From an uncultured Eggerthellaceae bacterium (GTDB lineage Bacteria; Actinomycetota; Coriobacteriia; Coriobacteriales; Eggerthellaceae): a stretch of 64,000 nucleotides of DNA. The stretch is taken from positions 1 to 64,000 of the forward strand of contig CAUEBO010000009.1 in NCBI GenBank assembly GCA_958454405.1, in the 5' to 3' direction. Below the pieces are notes generated by a model. The model worked only from the letters and a program-made list of their open reading frames with translations. It was not told the origin of the DNA and made no database searches. Positions 55,245 through 63,592 of the stretch are shown piece by piece (position 1 is the stretch's first letter; each line of letters begins with the position of its first letter). A program made the position numbers and the translations under genes.

Positions 55245-56117
55245 CTATTCGGCGAAGAACTTCTCTTCGATGTAGCCGACCGGCATTTCCTGGCCGGTCC
55301 AGATGTTCTCGCCGATGGCGGCCTGCCACAGCAGCATGCCCAGTCCGCTCACGGCCTTGTTGCCGTGCTCGGCGGCCATCGCGAGGAGCTTGGTGACGCG
55401 GGGGTTGTACACGGTGTCGGCAACGGCCAAGCCGTCATGCAGCATGTCCTCTTCCAGCGTGCACTGGTCCTCCATCGGCGGCATGCCCACGCGCGAGGCG
55501 TTCACGAACAGCTGGGAAGCGGCCACGGAAGCGCGCAGGTCGTCCTTGTCGTCCAGGTCGTGCAGCGTGATGTTGCAGCCGGTCTTCGCCGCAAGGTCGC
55601 CGATGCGCTTTTCGGTCGCGTCGTAGAAGTTGTCGCGGATGTTGAAGACGTCGATCTCCTTGACGCCGTCCAGGGCGGCCTGCGTGAAGATGGCCGAGCC
55701 CGCGCCGCCCGCGCCGACGATGGTCATCTTCTTGCCGATGATGTCCACGTCGTTCTCCTTGAGGTTGCGCATGAAGCCGGCGCCGTCGGTGTTGTGCCCG
55801 ATGGCCTTTCCGTCCTGCATGACCACCGTGTTGACGGCGCCCATGAGCTTGGCGGCGTCGGACAGCTCGTCAAGGTAGGGGAGGATCAGGGTCTTGAGCG
55901 GCATGGTGACGTTGTAGCCGGCCACGCCCATGGCCTTCATGCCCTTGACGACCGATTCGAGATCGTCGGGCTGCACGTCGTAGACGAGGTAGGCGTAGTC
56001 GAGCCCCAGCTTGTCGAACGCGGCGTTGTGCATGGCCGGCGACATCGAGTGCTCGACCGGGCTGCCGATGAGCGCGATAGTCTTGGTGTGTCCAGAGATG
56101 CCCAGTTTTTCTCCCAT
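55245..56117 (-). CDS. Shikimate/quinate dehydrogenase, YdiB-like
   Basis: A 290-residue enzyme of the AroE family. SPVEHSMSPAMHN (19-31) binds substrate; Lys75 (NVTMPLK) and Asp111 (HNTDG) are the catalytic pair; GAGGAGSAI is the dinucleotide loop. After the second strand comes NIRDNFYD instead of the NRT motif of NADP-specific AroE; the acidic residue resembles YdiB-type enzymes that accept NAD+ and also quinate. AAGGAGT (56125-56131, reverse strand) supports ATG 56117. Its place beside an oxidoreductase and a LysR gene suggests breakdown of quinate/shikimate rather than aromatic amino-acid synthesis; this is inference. Confidence 0.87.
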   Translation of the reverse strand: MGEKLGISGHTKTIALIGSPVEHSMSPAMHNAAFDKLGLDYAYLVYDVQPDDLESVVKGMKAMGVAGYNVTMPLKTLILPYLDELSDAAKLMGAVNTVVMQDGKAIGHNTDGAGFMRNLKENDVDIIGKKMTIVGAGGAGSAIFTQAALDGVKEIDVFNIRDNFYDATEKRIGDLAAKTGCNITLHDLDDKDDLRASVAASQLFVNASRVGMPPMEDQCTLEEDMLHDGLAVADTVYNPRVTKLLAMAAEHGNKAVSGLGMLLWQAAIGENIWTGQEMPVGYIEEKFFAE

Positions 56118-56183
56118 GAAATACTCCTTCGGTTGCCGACGATCGATTACCACGGCCCCATTATCCCGCAGACTGCCGCAGCA

Positions 56184-56197
56184 AATCCAATAGGATT
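56184..56197. promoter_or_regulatory. AATCC-N4-GGATT dyad upstream of the dehydrogenase gene
   Basis: A 14-bp inverted repeat in an AT-rich patch 67 bp before the start. Its size would suit a LysR half-operator, and the LysR gene is near. Weak evidence. Confidence 0.35.
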
Positions 56198-56277
56198 ATT
56201 TCCCGGATGAACGTCAACGATTGAAGAAGTCTATCGATCCAGATGGTGAACCGAATAGGTACCTGCGGCGCGCGCGG

Positions 56278-57021
56278 TTACCGAGGCTTTTTCGCCACGT
56301 GCACGGCCGCGATGCCGCCCGTGTAGTTCTTCCACTCCACCTCTTGGAAGCCGGCGTCGCGCATCATCTGCGCCAAGCCCTGCTGGTCCGGGAACGCGCG
56401 GATGGACTCTCCCAGGTAGACGAAGCCCTCGCGATCGCCGGTGATGAGCCCTCCCCAGAACGGGATGAGGTGCTTGAGGTAGAACCCGTACAGCGCGCGC
56501 CACGCCCGGTTCGGCGGCGTCGAGAACTCCAGGCACACGAGCGAGCCGCCCGGCTTGAGCACGCGGAACATCTCGGAGAGCGCGCGCGGCCGGTCGGGCA
56601 TGTTGCGGATGCCGTAGGCCATGGTTATCACGTCGTAGGAGGCGTCGTCGTAGGGGATGTCCTGCGCGTCCACCTCGTCGAAGTCAACGGGCACGCCGCA
56701 GGCTGCGCCCTCGTCGTAGTGCGCGCGCGCCACCTCCAGCATCTGGGGGACGAAGTCGGTGAGCTGGATGTGGGCGGGGCGCTTCGCGCGCGCTGCGGCG
56801 AAGGCCACGTCTCCCGTGCCGCCTGCGATGTCCAGCACGTCGCTCGTCTCGTCGATGGGGGCCTGGCGCATCATGCCGGCCAGCCACAGCTTGTAGGCGC
56901 CGAAGCTCGACACGGCGTTGAAGCGCTCGTACTTCTTCGCGATGGTCGAGAATATTTCGTAGACGCGCTCCGAGGAGAGCTCTGCGGGTGCTTCTTTCCC
57001 GGTTGCGGTGTCGATGCTCAC
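56278..57021 (-). CDS. menG: Demethylmenaquinone methyltransferase
   Basis: A 247-residue SAM methyltransferase of the UbiE/MenG family, catalysing the last step of menaquinone synthesis. VYEIFSTIAKKYERFNAVSSFG (two parts) opens the domain; LDIAGGTGDVAF is the SAM loop; YGIRNM and LKPGGSLVCLEFS are diagnostic. GTG 57021 follows TGGAG; TATCAT at 57072-57067 on the reverse strand is a likely -10. Menaquinone would carry electrons to the exported flavoproteins. Divergent from the amidohydrolase gene. Confidence 0.92.
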   Translation of the reverse strand: MSIDTATGKEAPAELSSERVYEIFSTIAKKYERFNAVSSFGAYKLWLAGMMRQAPIDETSDVLDIAGGTGDVAFAAARAKRPAHIQLTDFVPQMLEVARAHYDEGAACGVPVDFDEVDAQDIPYDDASYDVITMAYGIRNMPDRPRALSEMFRVLKPGGSLVCLEFSTPPNRAWRALYGFYLKHLIPFWGGLITGDREGFVYLGESIRAFPDQQGLAQMMRDAGFQEVEWKNYTGGIAAVHVAKKPR

Positions 57022-57133
57022 AGGCGGTGCTCCATGGGTCGAGATGCGGCGGACAGGTGCGGCTTCATGATATCGCAGTTTGCCGCCCTCGCGCGGCGGG
57101 CGGCCAAAGCGGAGCATATTCGCGCCAGTCGGC

Positions 57134-57142
57134 GGGGGGGGG
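57134..57142 (+). repeat. Intergenic G9 homopolymer
   Basis: Nine G residues in the 262-bp divergent gap between menG and the amidohydrolase gene, about 90 bp upstream of the TATCAT (57230-57235) box of the latter. Confidence 0.85.
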
Positions 57143-57283
57143 TCGCGCCGGGCCGTCCGCGCGCGTCGCGTCGTGCTTCCGCCCCCCGAACGACCTCTGT
57201 GTTTTCGCGGGAGAGGGGCCTGGGGGTGCTATCATACGGGGCACACGACAGTGCCCAGGCATTGGGAGATAGGCGAGGCAGCT

Positions 57284-58639
57284 ATGTTATTGTGCGCACA
57301 GTACGTTCTTCCCATCACCTCTGAGCCGTTCCAGCATGGCGCGGTGCTGATCAGGGACGGCATCATTCGCGACATCGGCTCGATCGACATGCTCAAGCTG
57401 CGCTATCCCGACGAGGAAGTCAAGGACTTCGGCCTGGCGGCGCTCATGCCGGGCTTCGTCGACCTGCACACCCATCTCGAGAACTCCATCATGCGCGGCA
57501 TCGTCCACGACGTGCCATACACCACCTGGATCATGTCGGTGGTGGAGAAGAGCGCGAAGATGGACGTGAGCGACTGGTACGACTCCGCCATCCTCGGGGG
57601 GCTCGAGGCCCTCTCGAGCGGCATCACCTGCGTCGCCGACATCACGACGACGGGTGCGGCCTGCACGGCCACGCAGAAGCTCGGCATGCGCAGCGTCATC
57701 TACCGCGAAGTGGGCGCCATGGACAAGCGCCGCGTGGACTACGCCATGCGCGTGGCCGAGAACGACATCATGCATTGGCGCGAAGAGGTGGACGGGAGCC
57801 GCATCACCATCGGCATCGCGCCGGTCGCCATGTACGCCTGCCACCCCTCCGTGTACGGCAAGGTGTCGGAATTCGCGCGCCGCGAGGACGTGCCGGTGGC
57901 CATGCACCTGGCCGGCAACCGCGAGGAGTACAACTTCATCAAGTACGGCTCGTCGCCGTTCTCCGTGCACACGATGGACCAGAAGCGCGGCTACGTGGAG
58001 ATCCCGCCGTGGCTGCCCACCGGCACCACGCCCGTGCGCTACGCGCTCAACTGGGGTGCGTTCGAGTCCGACAACGTGCTGGCCATCCACTGCGTGCATG
58101 TGGACGACGTGGACGTGCAGAAGCTGCGGGAGTACGACGTGGCCGTGGCCGTGTGCCCGCGCTGCAACGCGCAGCTGGGCATGGGCGTGGCCCCGCTCGA
58201 CGAGTTCATGCGCGCCGACCTGCGCCTGGGGCTGGGAACCGATTCCCCCGCCGCCACCGATTCCACCGACATGCTCATGGAGATGCGCATCGGCATGCTG
58301 GTGCAGCGCGCGGTCAACGTGGGACAGTTCCTGGATTCCGCGACCATGCTGGAGATGGCCACCATCGGCGGCGCGCGGGCGCTCAAGCTGGATGACAAGA
58401 TAGGCTCGCTCGACGTGGGCAAACGCGCCGACATCATCGCGGTGGACCTGTCCAGCTCGCACCAGACCCCCACCACCGACCCGGTGTCTGCCGTGGTGAA
58501 CACGTGCAGCGGCGCGGACATCCTCATGACGATGGTGGACGGCGTCTCCCTGTACGAGAAGAACAAGTGGAACGTAGGCGTGGAAGTGGCGAAGAACATC
58601 GCCCGCGTCATCGAGATACGCGGCAAGTTGAGGGTGTAG
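57284..58639 (+). CDS. Amidohydrolase, possibly aminodeoxyfutalosine deaminase (MqnX)
   Basis: A 451-residue metal-dependent deaminase of the cytosine deaminase/SAH deaminase group. Metal ligands appear in order: DLHTHLE (His-x-His), MHLAGN, HCVHVDD and GTDSPAATDS. Adenine-ring deaminases of this type include SAH, methylthioadenosine and aminodeoxyfutalosine deaminases. Being divergent from menG favours the last, a step in the futalosine route to menaquinone. This rests on context alone; SAH/MTA deaminase is the main alternative. TATCAT at 57230-57235 is the likely -10. Confidence 0.82.
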   Translation: MLLCAQYVLPITSEPFQHGAVLIRDGIIRDIGSIDMLKLRYPDEEVKDFGLAALMPGFVDLHTHLENSIMRGIVHDVPYTTWIMSVVEKSAKMDVSDWYDSAILGGLEALSSGITCVADITTTGAACTATQKLGMRSVIYREVGAMDKRRVDYAMRVAENDIMHWREEVDGSRITIGIAPVAMYACHPSVYGKVSEFARREDVPVAMHLAGNREEYNFIKYGSSPFSVHTMDQKRGYVEIPPWLPTGTTPVRYALNWGAFESDNVLAIHCVHVDDVDVQKLREYDVAVAVCPRCNAQLGMGVAPLDEFMRADLRLGLGTDSPAATDSTDMLMEMRIGMLVQRAVNVGQFLDSATMLEMATIGGARALKLDDKIGSLDVGKRADIIAVDLSSSHQTPTTDPVSAVVNTCSGADILMTMVDGVSLYEKNKWNVGVEVAKNIARVIEIRGKLRV

Positions 58640-58642
58640 CGC

Positions 58643-58837
58643 ATGGCGACGAATCAGAAGCTCACGGCCAAGCAGAAAAGCGAGCGCGTCCGCGCGGCGC
58701 AGGAGCGCGAACAGCGCGAGAAGGAGCGGCGCGAGGCGGCCGAGCGCACCAAGAAGATATTCACCGTCGTGGTGTGCGTCATCCTCGTGCTGGCGCTCGG
58801 CATACCCACGATCGCGCTCTCGGTCCTCAGCATGTAG
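58643..58837 (+). CDS. Small tail-anchored membrane protein of unknown function
   Basis: A 64-residue protein three bases after the amidohydrolase stop, with GAGGGTG just upstream. Residues 7-38 are highly charged (Lys/Arg/Glu) and probably helical; residues 39-61 are one membrane helix (IFTVVVCVILVLALGIPTIA). It has the look of a tail-anchored or Nin/Cout peptide. The tight spacing shows co-transcription with the amidohydrolase. I do not recognise the family. Confidence 0.7.
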   Translation: MATNQKLTAKQKSERVRAAQEREQREKERREAAERTKKIFTVVVCVILVLALGIPTIALSVLSM

Positions 58838-59560
58838 ATCCGGGCTCGCCTGGAACCGCCCGGCGAGGTGGGATTCGGCGGGTTCGGTGGGATTCACGGC
58901 CTCGGCAAGATCGAACGATCGCCTGGAATATGCCCGGTCGGCCTCGGCGGGACCGGGCCGGGCGGTCGTCGGCGGCATGCGGAGCGCGCTGCCCGTCAGC
59001 GGGACCGGGTTCGATCCTTCGGCGACGGCATGGAGCGCGCCGTCCTGCAATGTGGACTCGTCGCCGATGCCCGTTTGCCGGCAGATGTCGGCGTCCGCCG
59101 CCGAACCGCCGCCCGCGCGCACCAATGCGCGCAGCCTCTTGAGCCCACCCGCTCGCCATCGGGCTGAACGGGAGGCCTCTTCATGAAGGGGAGCGGATTC
59201 TTCCCAAAAATCGGCCAGCGCCGGGCGAAATCAGAAATGACCGGAAACGCGGTCGAATGTGCAGTCTGCGGGGCCGATCCGCGCCCTTCGCGCGCCTTGG
59301 TCGCGCAAAACGCCTGGTCGCGGAATTCTCGCATCCGGTTTCGCGCTCGGCGACTGCGCATTCGACCTCATTTTCGGTCATCTGCGGTTTGGGCCGGAGA
59401 CTCTTCGGTGGAATCATCTTCCCGCCTTGCGGAGGGGTGCCGCATGCTTTTTCTGTAGAGGAAGCTCGTCCAGCTTGGTGCAAGGCGTTTGTGATACTAT
59501 GAATCGTTGCCGTACGAGACGCGGCGGCGAGATGAGTACAACCGCGCAAAGGGGACGACT
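58838..59560. other. 723-bp gap with inverted-repeat element copy B
   Basis: No gene is supported. The first 390 bp have high GC and weak coding character. A reverse-strand stretch at about 59100-58950 reads ADADICRQTGIGDESTLQDG, which looks protein-like but has no start, stop context or known family, so it may be gene debris. Copy B of the 149-bp repeat follows at 59234-59382. TACTAT at 59495-59500 is a possible -10 for tatA. Confidence 0.55.
59234..59382 (+). repeat. 149-bp inverted-repeat element, copy B
   Basis: The same length and orientation as copy A (33242-33390). Arms are 59237-59266 and 59352-59381 and match at 26 of 30 positions. It lies about 180 bp upstream of tatA, as copy A lies about 215 bp upstream of fhs. 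Confidence 0.85.
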
Positions 59561-60310
59561 TTGTTTGGTATAGGTGGATGGGAGTTCTTCCTCATTCTGC
59601 TGTTCGGGTTCCTCATATTCGGGCCCGACAAGCTGCCCGCGATGGCTAAAACGCTGGGGAAGGCGATCAACAAATTCAGAAGCGCTCAAGAGGAGATGAA
59701 CAAGGTCATCAAGACCGAGGTCTACGACCCGAACTCCGACGAGCCGTTCAAGAATCCGCTCGAGGCGCTTTCCAAGGTCACCGAGGGATCGAATGCCAAG
59801 AAGGACGAGAAGCAGGAGAGCTTCTCCGAGCGCAAGGCGAAATACGACAAGGAGCGCGCCGCGAAGAAGGAAGCCGAGGCCAAGAAGGCCGAATCGGCCG
59901 GTGCGGTGGCGGCTGCGGGGTCAGCTGCGGCGAAGGCCGGGGCCTCAGACAAGGCCGCTGCTCCTTCGGACGAGCCCGCCGCCGAGAAGGCGGGCGCGGC
60001 ACCGGGCGCCAAGCCGAAGCCGTCGGCTGACGAGCTCTACGGCACGAAGGCGGCTTCCAAGAAGCCCGCCGCTGCGAAGCCCGCGACGGGCGCGAAACCC
60101 GCGCCTCCGAAGCCCGCTGCGACGGCGGCCGGCACGAAGCCGGCGACGGACGCCAAGCCCGCAGCGGCGAAGCCGGCTGCTGCCAAAACCGATGCCGAGA
60201 AGGCCGCCGCCCGCTCCGCTGCGGCGAAGAAGGCCGCTGCGACGCGCGCGGCCAACAAGAAAGCCGGCGAAGCTCCGAAGCCCGACGCGACGAACGAGAA
60301 GGGGGAATAA
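59561..60310 (+). CDS. tatA: Twin-arginine translocase TatA/TatB-family protein with long Lys/Ala/Pro tail
   Basis: A 249-residue protein. FGIGGWEFFLILLFGFLIFG (residues 2-21) is the short Tat membrane helix, with the FGPDKLP hinge and an amphipathic helix after it. Standard TatA is 60-90 residues; here about 170 extra residues are built of AAKPA/KKPAAAK-like units resembling histone H1 tails. TTG 59561 follows AAAGGGG and gives a normal N-terminus; a TTG at 59507 would place 18 polar residues before the helix. tatC follows after 3 bp. It serves export of the RR-signal flavoproteins. TatA versus TatB cannot be decided. Confidence 0.88.
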   Translation: MFGIGGWEFFLILLFGFLIFGPDKLPAMAKTLGKAINKFRSAQEEMNKVIKTEVYDPNSDEPFKNPLEALSKVTEGSNAKKDEKQESFSERKAKYDKERAAKKEAEAKKAESAGAVAAAGSAAAKAGASDKAAAPSDEPAAEKAGAAPGAKPKPSADELYGTKAASKKPAAAKPATGAKPAPPKPAATAAGTKPATDAKPAAAKPAAAKTDAEKAAARSAAAKKAAATRAANKKAGEAPKPDATNEKGE

Positions 60311-60313
60311 GCC

Positions 60314-61135
60314 ATGCCTATCGGACCGGCACGCATGCCCCTGTTCGACCATCTGGGCGAGCTGCGCATGCGCCTTGTGCGCATCCTGGCTTGTCTGGCC
60401 ATTTCGGTCGTGGTGTTCTACCTGGCTTCGGCCACGGTCATCGATTTTCTGATCCAGCCCATATCGGAGTACTTGCCGACGGGGGCGCTCACCACGCTCA
60501 CGCCGTTCGAGGGCTTCAGCGTGCGCTTCAAAGTGTCGCTGTGGGCTTCCATCGTGGCCTGCTCTCCGGTCATCCTGTGGCAGATCCTCGCGTTCTTCCT
60601 GCCGGCGTTGAAGCCGAGCGAGCGGAAATGGTTCATCCCGACGTTCGCCGCAGCGGTTGCCCTGTTCATCTTCGGCACGGTGTTCTGCTACCTCGTCATC
60701 CTGAACCCGGCGTTCCAGTGGCTCACTGACCAATCCGCCGGCTTCGCCACCGTGCAGGCCCAGGCGAGCTCGTTCATCGACACCATCGTCAAGTTCGAGA
60801 TAGGCTTCGGCTTCGCCTTCGAGCTGCCGTTGGTCATCTTCTACCTGGTCATCTTCGACGTGGTTCCGTACAAGAAGCTGCGCGGGGCGTGGCGGACGGT
60901 GTACGTGGCGCTCATGGTCATCTCGGCCATGGCGACGCCCGACGCCTCGCCGGTCACCATGCTGCTCATGTTCGCGGCGCTTGTGGTGCTGTACGAGGCG
61001 AGCCTTCTGATCTCGCGCATCGTGCTCTCGAAGCGCATCAAGCAGCAGAACGAAGACCTCGACCGCGAAGAGGCCGAGGAAGCGGCTGCCCAGAAGGCGG
61101 CCCAGGAGAAAGCGCTCAAGAAGAAGAAAGCGTAG
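60314..61135 (+). CDS. tatC: Twin-arginine translocase subunit TatC
   Basis: A 273-residue membrane protein with six helices. MPLFDHLGELRMRLVRI is the typical cytosolic start, containing the signal-binding HLxELR motif. PFEGFSVRFKVSLW and the LPLVIFYLVIFDVVPYKKLR segment (in parts) are conserved. The C-terminus ends with a Glu/Lys/Ala-rich tail. It recognises twin-arginine signals such as those of the flavoproteins at 17.8, 25.8 and 63.6 kb. Confidence 0.95.
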   Translation: MPIGPARMPLFDHLGELRMRLVRILACLAISVVVFYLASATVIDFLIQPISEYLPTGALTTLTPFEGFSVRFKVSLWASIVACSPVILWQILAFFLPALKPSERKWFIPTFAAAVALFIFGTVFCYLVILNPAFQWLTDQSAGFATVQAQASSFIDTIVKFEIGFGFAFELPLVIFYLVIFDVVPYKKLRGAWRTVYVALMVISAMATPDASPVTMLLMFAALVVLYEASLLISRIVLSKRIKQQNEDLDREEAEEAAAQKAAQEKALKKKKA

Positions 61136-61180
61136 GCTGCGATTCTGGCAATCGCCGGCATCCTCATGGTTTCGTTCGAT

Positions 61181-61212
61181 CGGCCCGTCGCGCTTCGGCG
61201 GGCCGGTTGCGT
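61181..61212 (+). terminator. Terminator after tatC
   Basis: CGGCCCGTCG (61181-61190) pairs with CGGCGGGCCG (61196-61205) with one G-T pair around CGCTT; GTTGCGTTT follows. Confidence 0.55.
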
Positions 61213-61322
61213 TTCGTGGACGATTTCATGTCCGCTGGCGTTCGGTTGGGGACTGCGCTTGCGCCCATCGGCTACCATGGGCGAATAGGGAAAGCATCGT
61301 TTAAGCTGTCGATAGGAGCGTC

Positions 61323-61676
61323 ATGCACGAGCTGGGAATCATGACGGGCGTGATGGATGCGGTCGAAGCGTCGGCCAAGCAGGCGGGGGCGACGAGCGTC
61401 CTCAAGGTGAGCCTGTCGGTTGGGGAGATGACCGAAGCCATCGAAGACGCGCTGCGGTTCGCGTTCGAAGCGCTGTCTGAAGGCACGATGTGCGAAGACG
61501 CCGAGCTTCAGATAACCATGATCAAGCCCAAAAGCCGCTGCTTCGAATGCGGCGCGGAATACGAGCACGACCGCTTCCATATGCTGTGCCCCGCATGCGG
61601 CGGTTTCGCGACCGAGCTCATCGCCGGACGGGAGCTGCAGATCGACAGCATTGAAGTGGATATCCCAGACGACTGA
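61323..61676 (+). CDS. hypA: Hydrogenase nickel-incorporation protein HypA
   Basis: A 117-residue metallochaperone. MHELGIMTGVMD is the conserved nickel-binding start (His2). The zinc site is CFECG then CPACGG (two CxxC pairs). It delivers nickel to [NiFe]-hydrogenase with HypB, which follows 210 bp downstream. No hydrogenase structural genes lie in the window. Confidence 0.93.
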   Translation: MHELGIMTGVMDAVEASAKQAGATSVLKVSLSVGEMTEAIEDALRFAFEALSEGTMCEDAELQITMIKPKSRCFECGAEYEHDRFHMLCPACGGFATELIAGRELQIDSIEVDIPDD

Positions 61677-61886
61677 CGCCGTTCGGGATGCGTTGGCGCT
61701 GCAAGGCGACAGGCGCACGCGATTCCGCTTCCGGATGCGTCCGCTCGGGCGCGGGCCGGGCCCGAACGCGTCGCGAGAGGGCTCGCTCGGCTGCCGCGCG
61801 GCGGGGCAATCCCGCACGCCGCGGCGCTTTTCGCTGACTTTGCCCGGCTGGTGAACTACACTGGTCGAAAGACCGAAGGAGCCATC

Positions 61887-62540
61887 ATGCAGATAGATAT
61901 GAAGCAACCCATTCTCGACAAGAACGACCAGCTGGCCTCCGAGCTGCGCGAGCGGTTCGCGGAAAACCGCGTGTTCGTGCTCGATCTTTTGGCCAGCCCC
62001 GGATCGGGCAAGACGTCCACCATCCTGGCCACCATCGACGCGCTGCGCGACGAATTCAACATCGCCGTCATCGAAGGCGACATCGCCAGCAGCGTGGATG
62101 CCGAGAAGATCAAGGCCCAGGGCATCCCGGCCGTGCAGATCAACACGGGCGGCGCGTGCCATCTGGAAAGCGCCATGCTCAAGCGCGCCGTGGACGTGCT
62201 GGACCTTGAGCGCCTCGACCTCATCATCGTGGAGAACGTGGGCAACCTGGTGTGCCCCACCGACTTCGACTTGGGCGAGAACGCGAAGGTCATGATCCTG
62301 TCCGTGCCCGAGGGCGACGACAAGCCGCTCAAGTACCCCGGCGTGTTCCAGGTGGCCGAAGCCGTGGTGCTGAACAAGGTGGACACCATGCCCGTGTTCA
62401 ACTTCGACCGCGAGGCGTTCGAAAGCGCCGTGCACCAGCTCAACCCCGCCGCGCCCATCTTCCCCATCGCCGCCACGAAGGGCGACGGCGTGGAGGCGTG
62501 GGCCGAGTGGCTGGCCGAGCGCATCCGGGCGATCCAGTGA
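61887..62540 (+). CDS. hypB: Hydrogenase maturation GTPase HypB
   Basis: A 217-residue GTPase. LLASPGSGKTSTI is the P-loop, EGDIASSVDAEKI a conserved switch, GGACHLE holds the Cys-His metal ligands, ENVGNLVCP and NKVD the remaining G motifs. The His-rich or CxxCGC N-terminus of some HypB proteins is absent, so there is no nickel storage region. GAAGGAG at 61875-61881 supports ATG 61887; an ATG 12 codons earlier lacks one. Confidence 0.93.
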   Translation: MQIDMKQPILDKNDQLASELRERFAENRVFVLDLLASPGSGKTSTILATIDALRDEFNIAVIEGDIASSVDAEKIKAQGIPAVQINTGGACHLESAMLKRAVDVLDLERLDLIIVENVGNLVCPTDFDLGENAKVMILSVPEGDDKPLKYPGVFQVAEAVVLNKVDTMPVFNFDREAFESAVHQLNPAAPIFPIAATKGDGVEAWAEWLAERIRAIQ

Positions 62541-62628
62541 CGCTTGGATCAATGATGCCGCCGCAATAGGCTTGTAACATTCGTCGGTCATACTGATCGC
62601 ATCGGAAGCGCGGATGAAAGGGCTTGCC

Positions 62629-63450
62629 ATGCTGCAAACGGAGGAACGGTACGGCGCGTGCGTCGACGCGCTGAAGGGCTATGCGGACGACGCGGGATTC
62701 ACCGACGTGGTCATCGGGCTGTCGGGCGGCATCGACTCGAGCCTGGTGGCCGTCATGAGCGTGGACGCGTTCGGCGCAAAGCACGTCCATGGCGTGATGC
62801 TGCCGGGGCCGTATTCCACCGAGCATTCCATCGACGACGCGCAGGAGCTGTCCGACGCGCTCGGCATCGAAGCGTGCACCGTTTCCATCTGCGAGCCGTT
62901 CGAGGCGTTCGAGCAGGTGCTTGCGCGCGCCTGCGGCGGGGAGCTGTCGGGCTTGGCCGCCGAGAACACCCAGGCCCGTTGCCGCACGGTATGCCTCATG
63001 GCGCTGTCGAACCGGTACAACTGGATGCTCGTGAACACGGGCAACAAGAGCGAGGCCATGATGGGCTACTCGACGCTCTACGGCGATACCGCCGGCGCGT
63101 TCGCGCCCCTCGGCGGCCTGTACAAAACCGACGTGTACGCCCTCGCGCGCTGGCGCAACGAAGCGGCGGCGGCCCGGGGCGCCACGCCCCCCATCCCCGA
63201 ACACGTGCTGGTCAAGCCGCCGAGCGCCGAGCTGTCGCCCGACCAGGAGGACGAGAAGAGCATGGGCATCGACTACCAGACGCTGGACGCCCTGCTCATC
63301 GCGCATTGCGAGCGCGGCCTGGGCTCCGACGAGCTCGTCGCCGAAGGGTTCGACGCGGCAACGGTCGAGCGGATCCTGGCCACCATCAAGGCGACCGCCT
63401 TCAAGCGAGCCCAGGAGCCTCCGTTCCCCGCGGTGGATTTTTATGCGTGA
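62629..63450 (+). CDS. nadE: NH3-dependent NAD+ synthetase
   Basis: A 273-residue ATP pyrophosphatase. IGLSGGIDSSLVAVMSVDA (within 20 residues) is the PP-loop; VNTGNKSEAMMGYSTLYGD and PPSAELSPDQ-DE are specific to NadE. It amidates nicotinate adenine dinucleotide with ammonia; no glutaminase domain is fused. AAAGGG at 62618-62623 favours ATG 62629 over ATG 62614. Confidence 0.92.
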   Translation: MLQTEERYGACVDALKGYADDAGFTDVVIGLSGGIDSSLVAVMSVDAFGAKHVHGVMLPGPYSTEHSIDDAQELSDALGIEACTVSICEPFEAFEQVLARACGGELSGLAAENTQARCRTVCLMALSNRYNWMLVNTGNKSEAMMGYSTLYGDTAGAFAPLGGLYKTDVYALARWRNEAAAARGATPPIPEHVLVKPPSAELSPDQEDEKSMGIDYQTLDALLIAHCERGLGSDELVAEGFDAATVERILATIKATAFKRAQEPPFPAVDFYA

Positions 63451-63592
63451 TGCCCGCGCGGGCGCGACTTCGCCCGAACCGGCGCGCTTTGCGAAGATTG
63501 CATGACGCCCTGATTCGCCTCTGTCGCCGCAAGGGCGCGTTCCTTATACTCTGAGGCCCTATCGAACGGATCGAGCAAAGGAGCACAATCCC

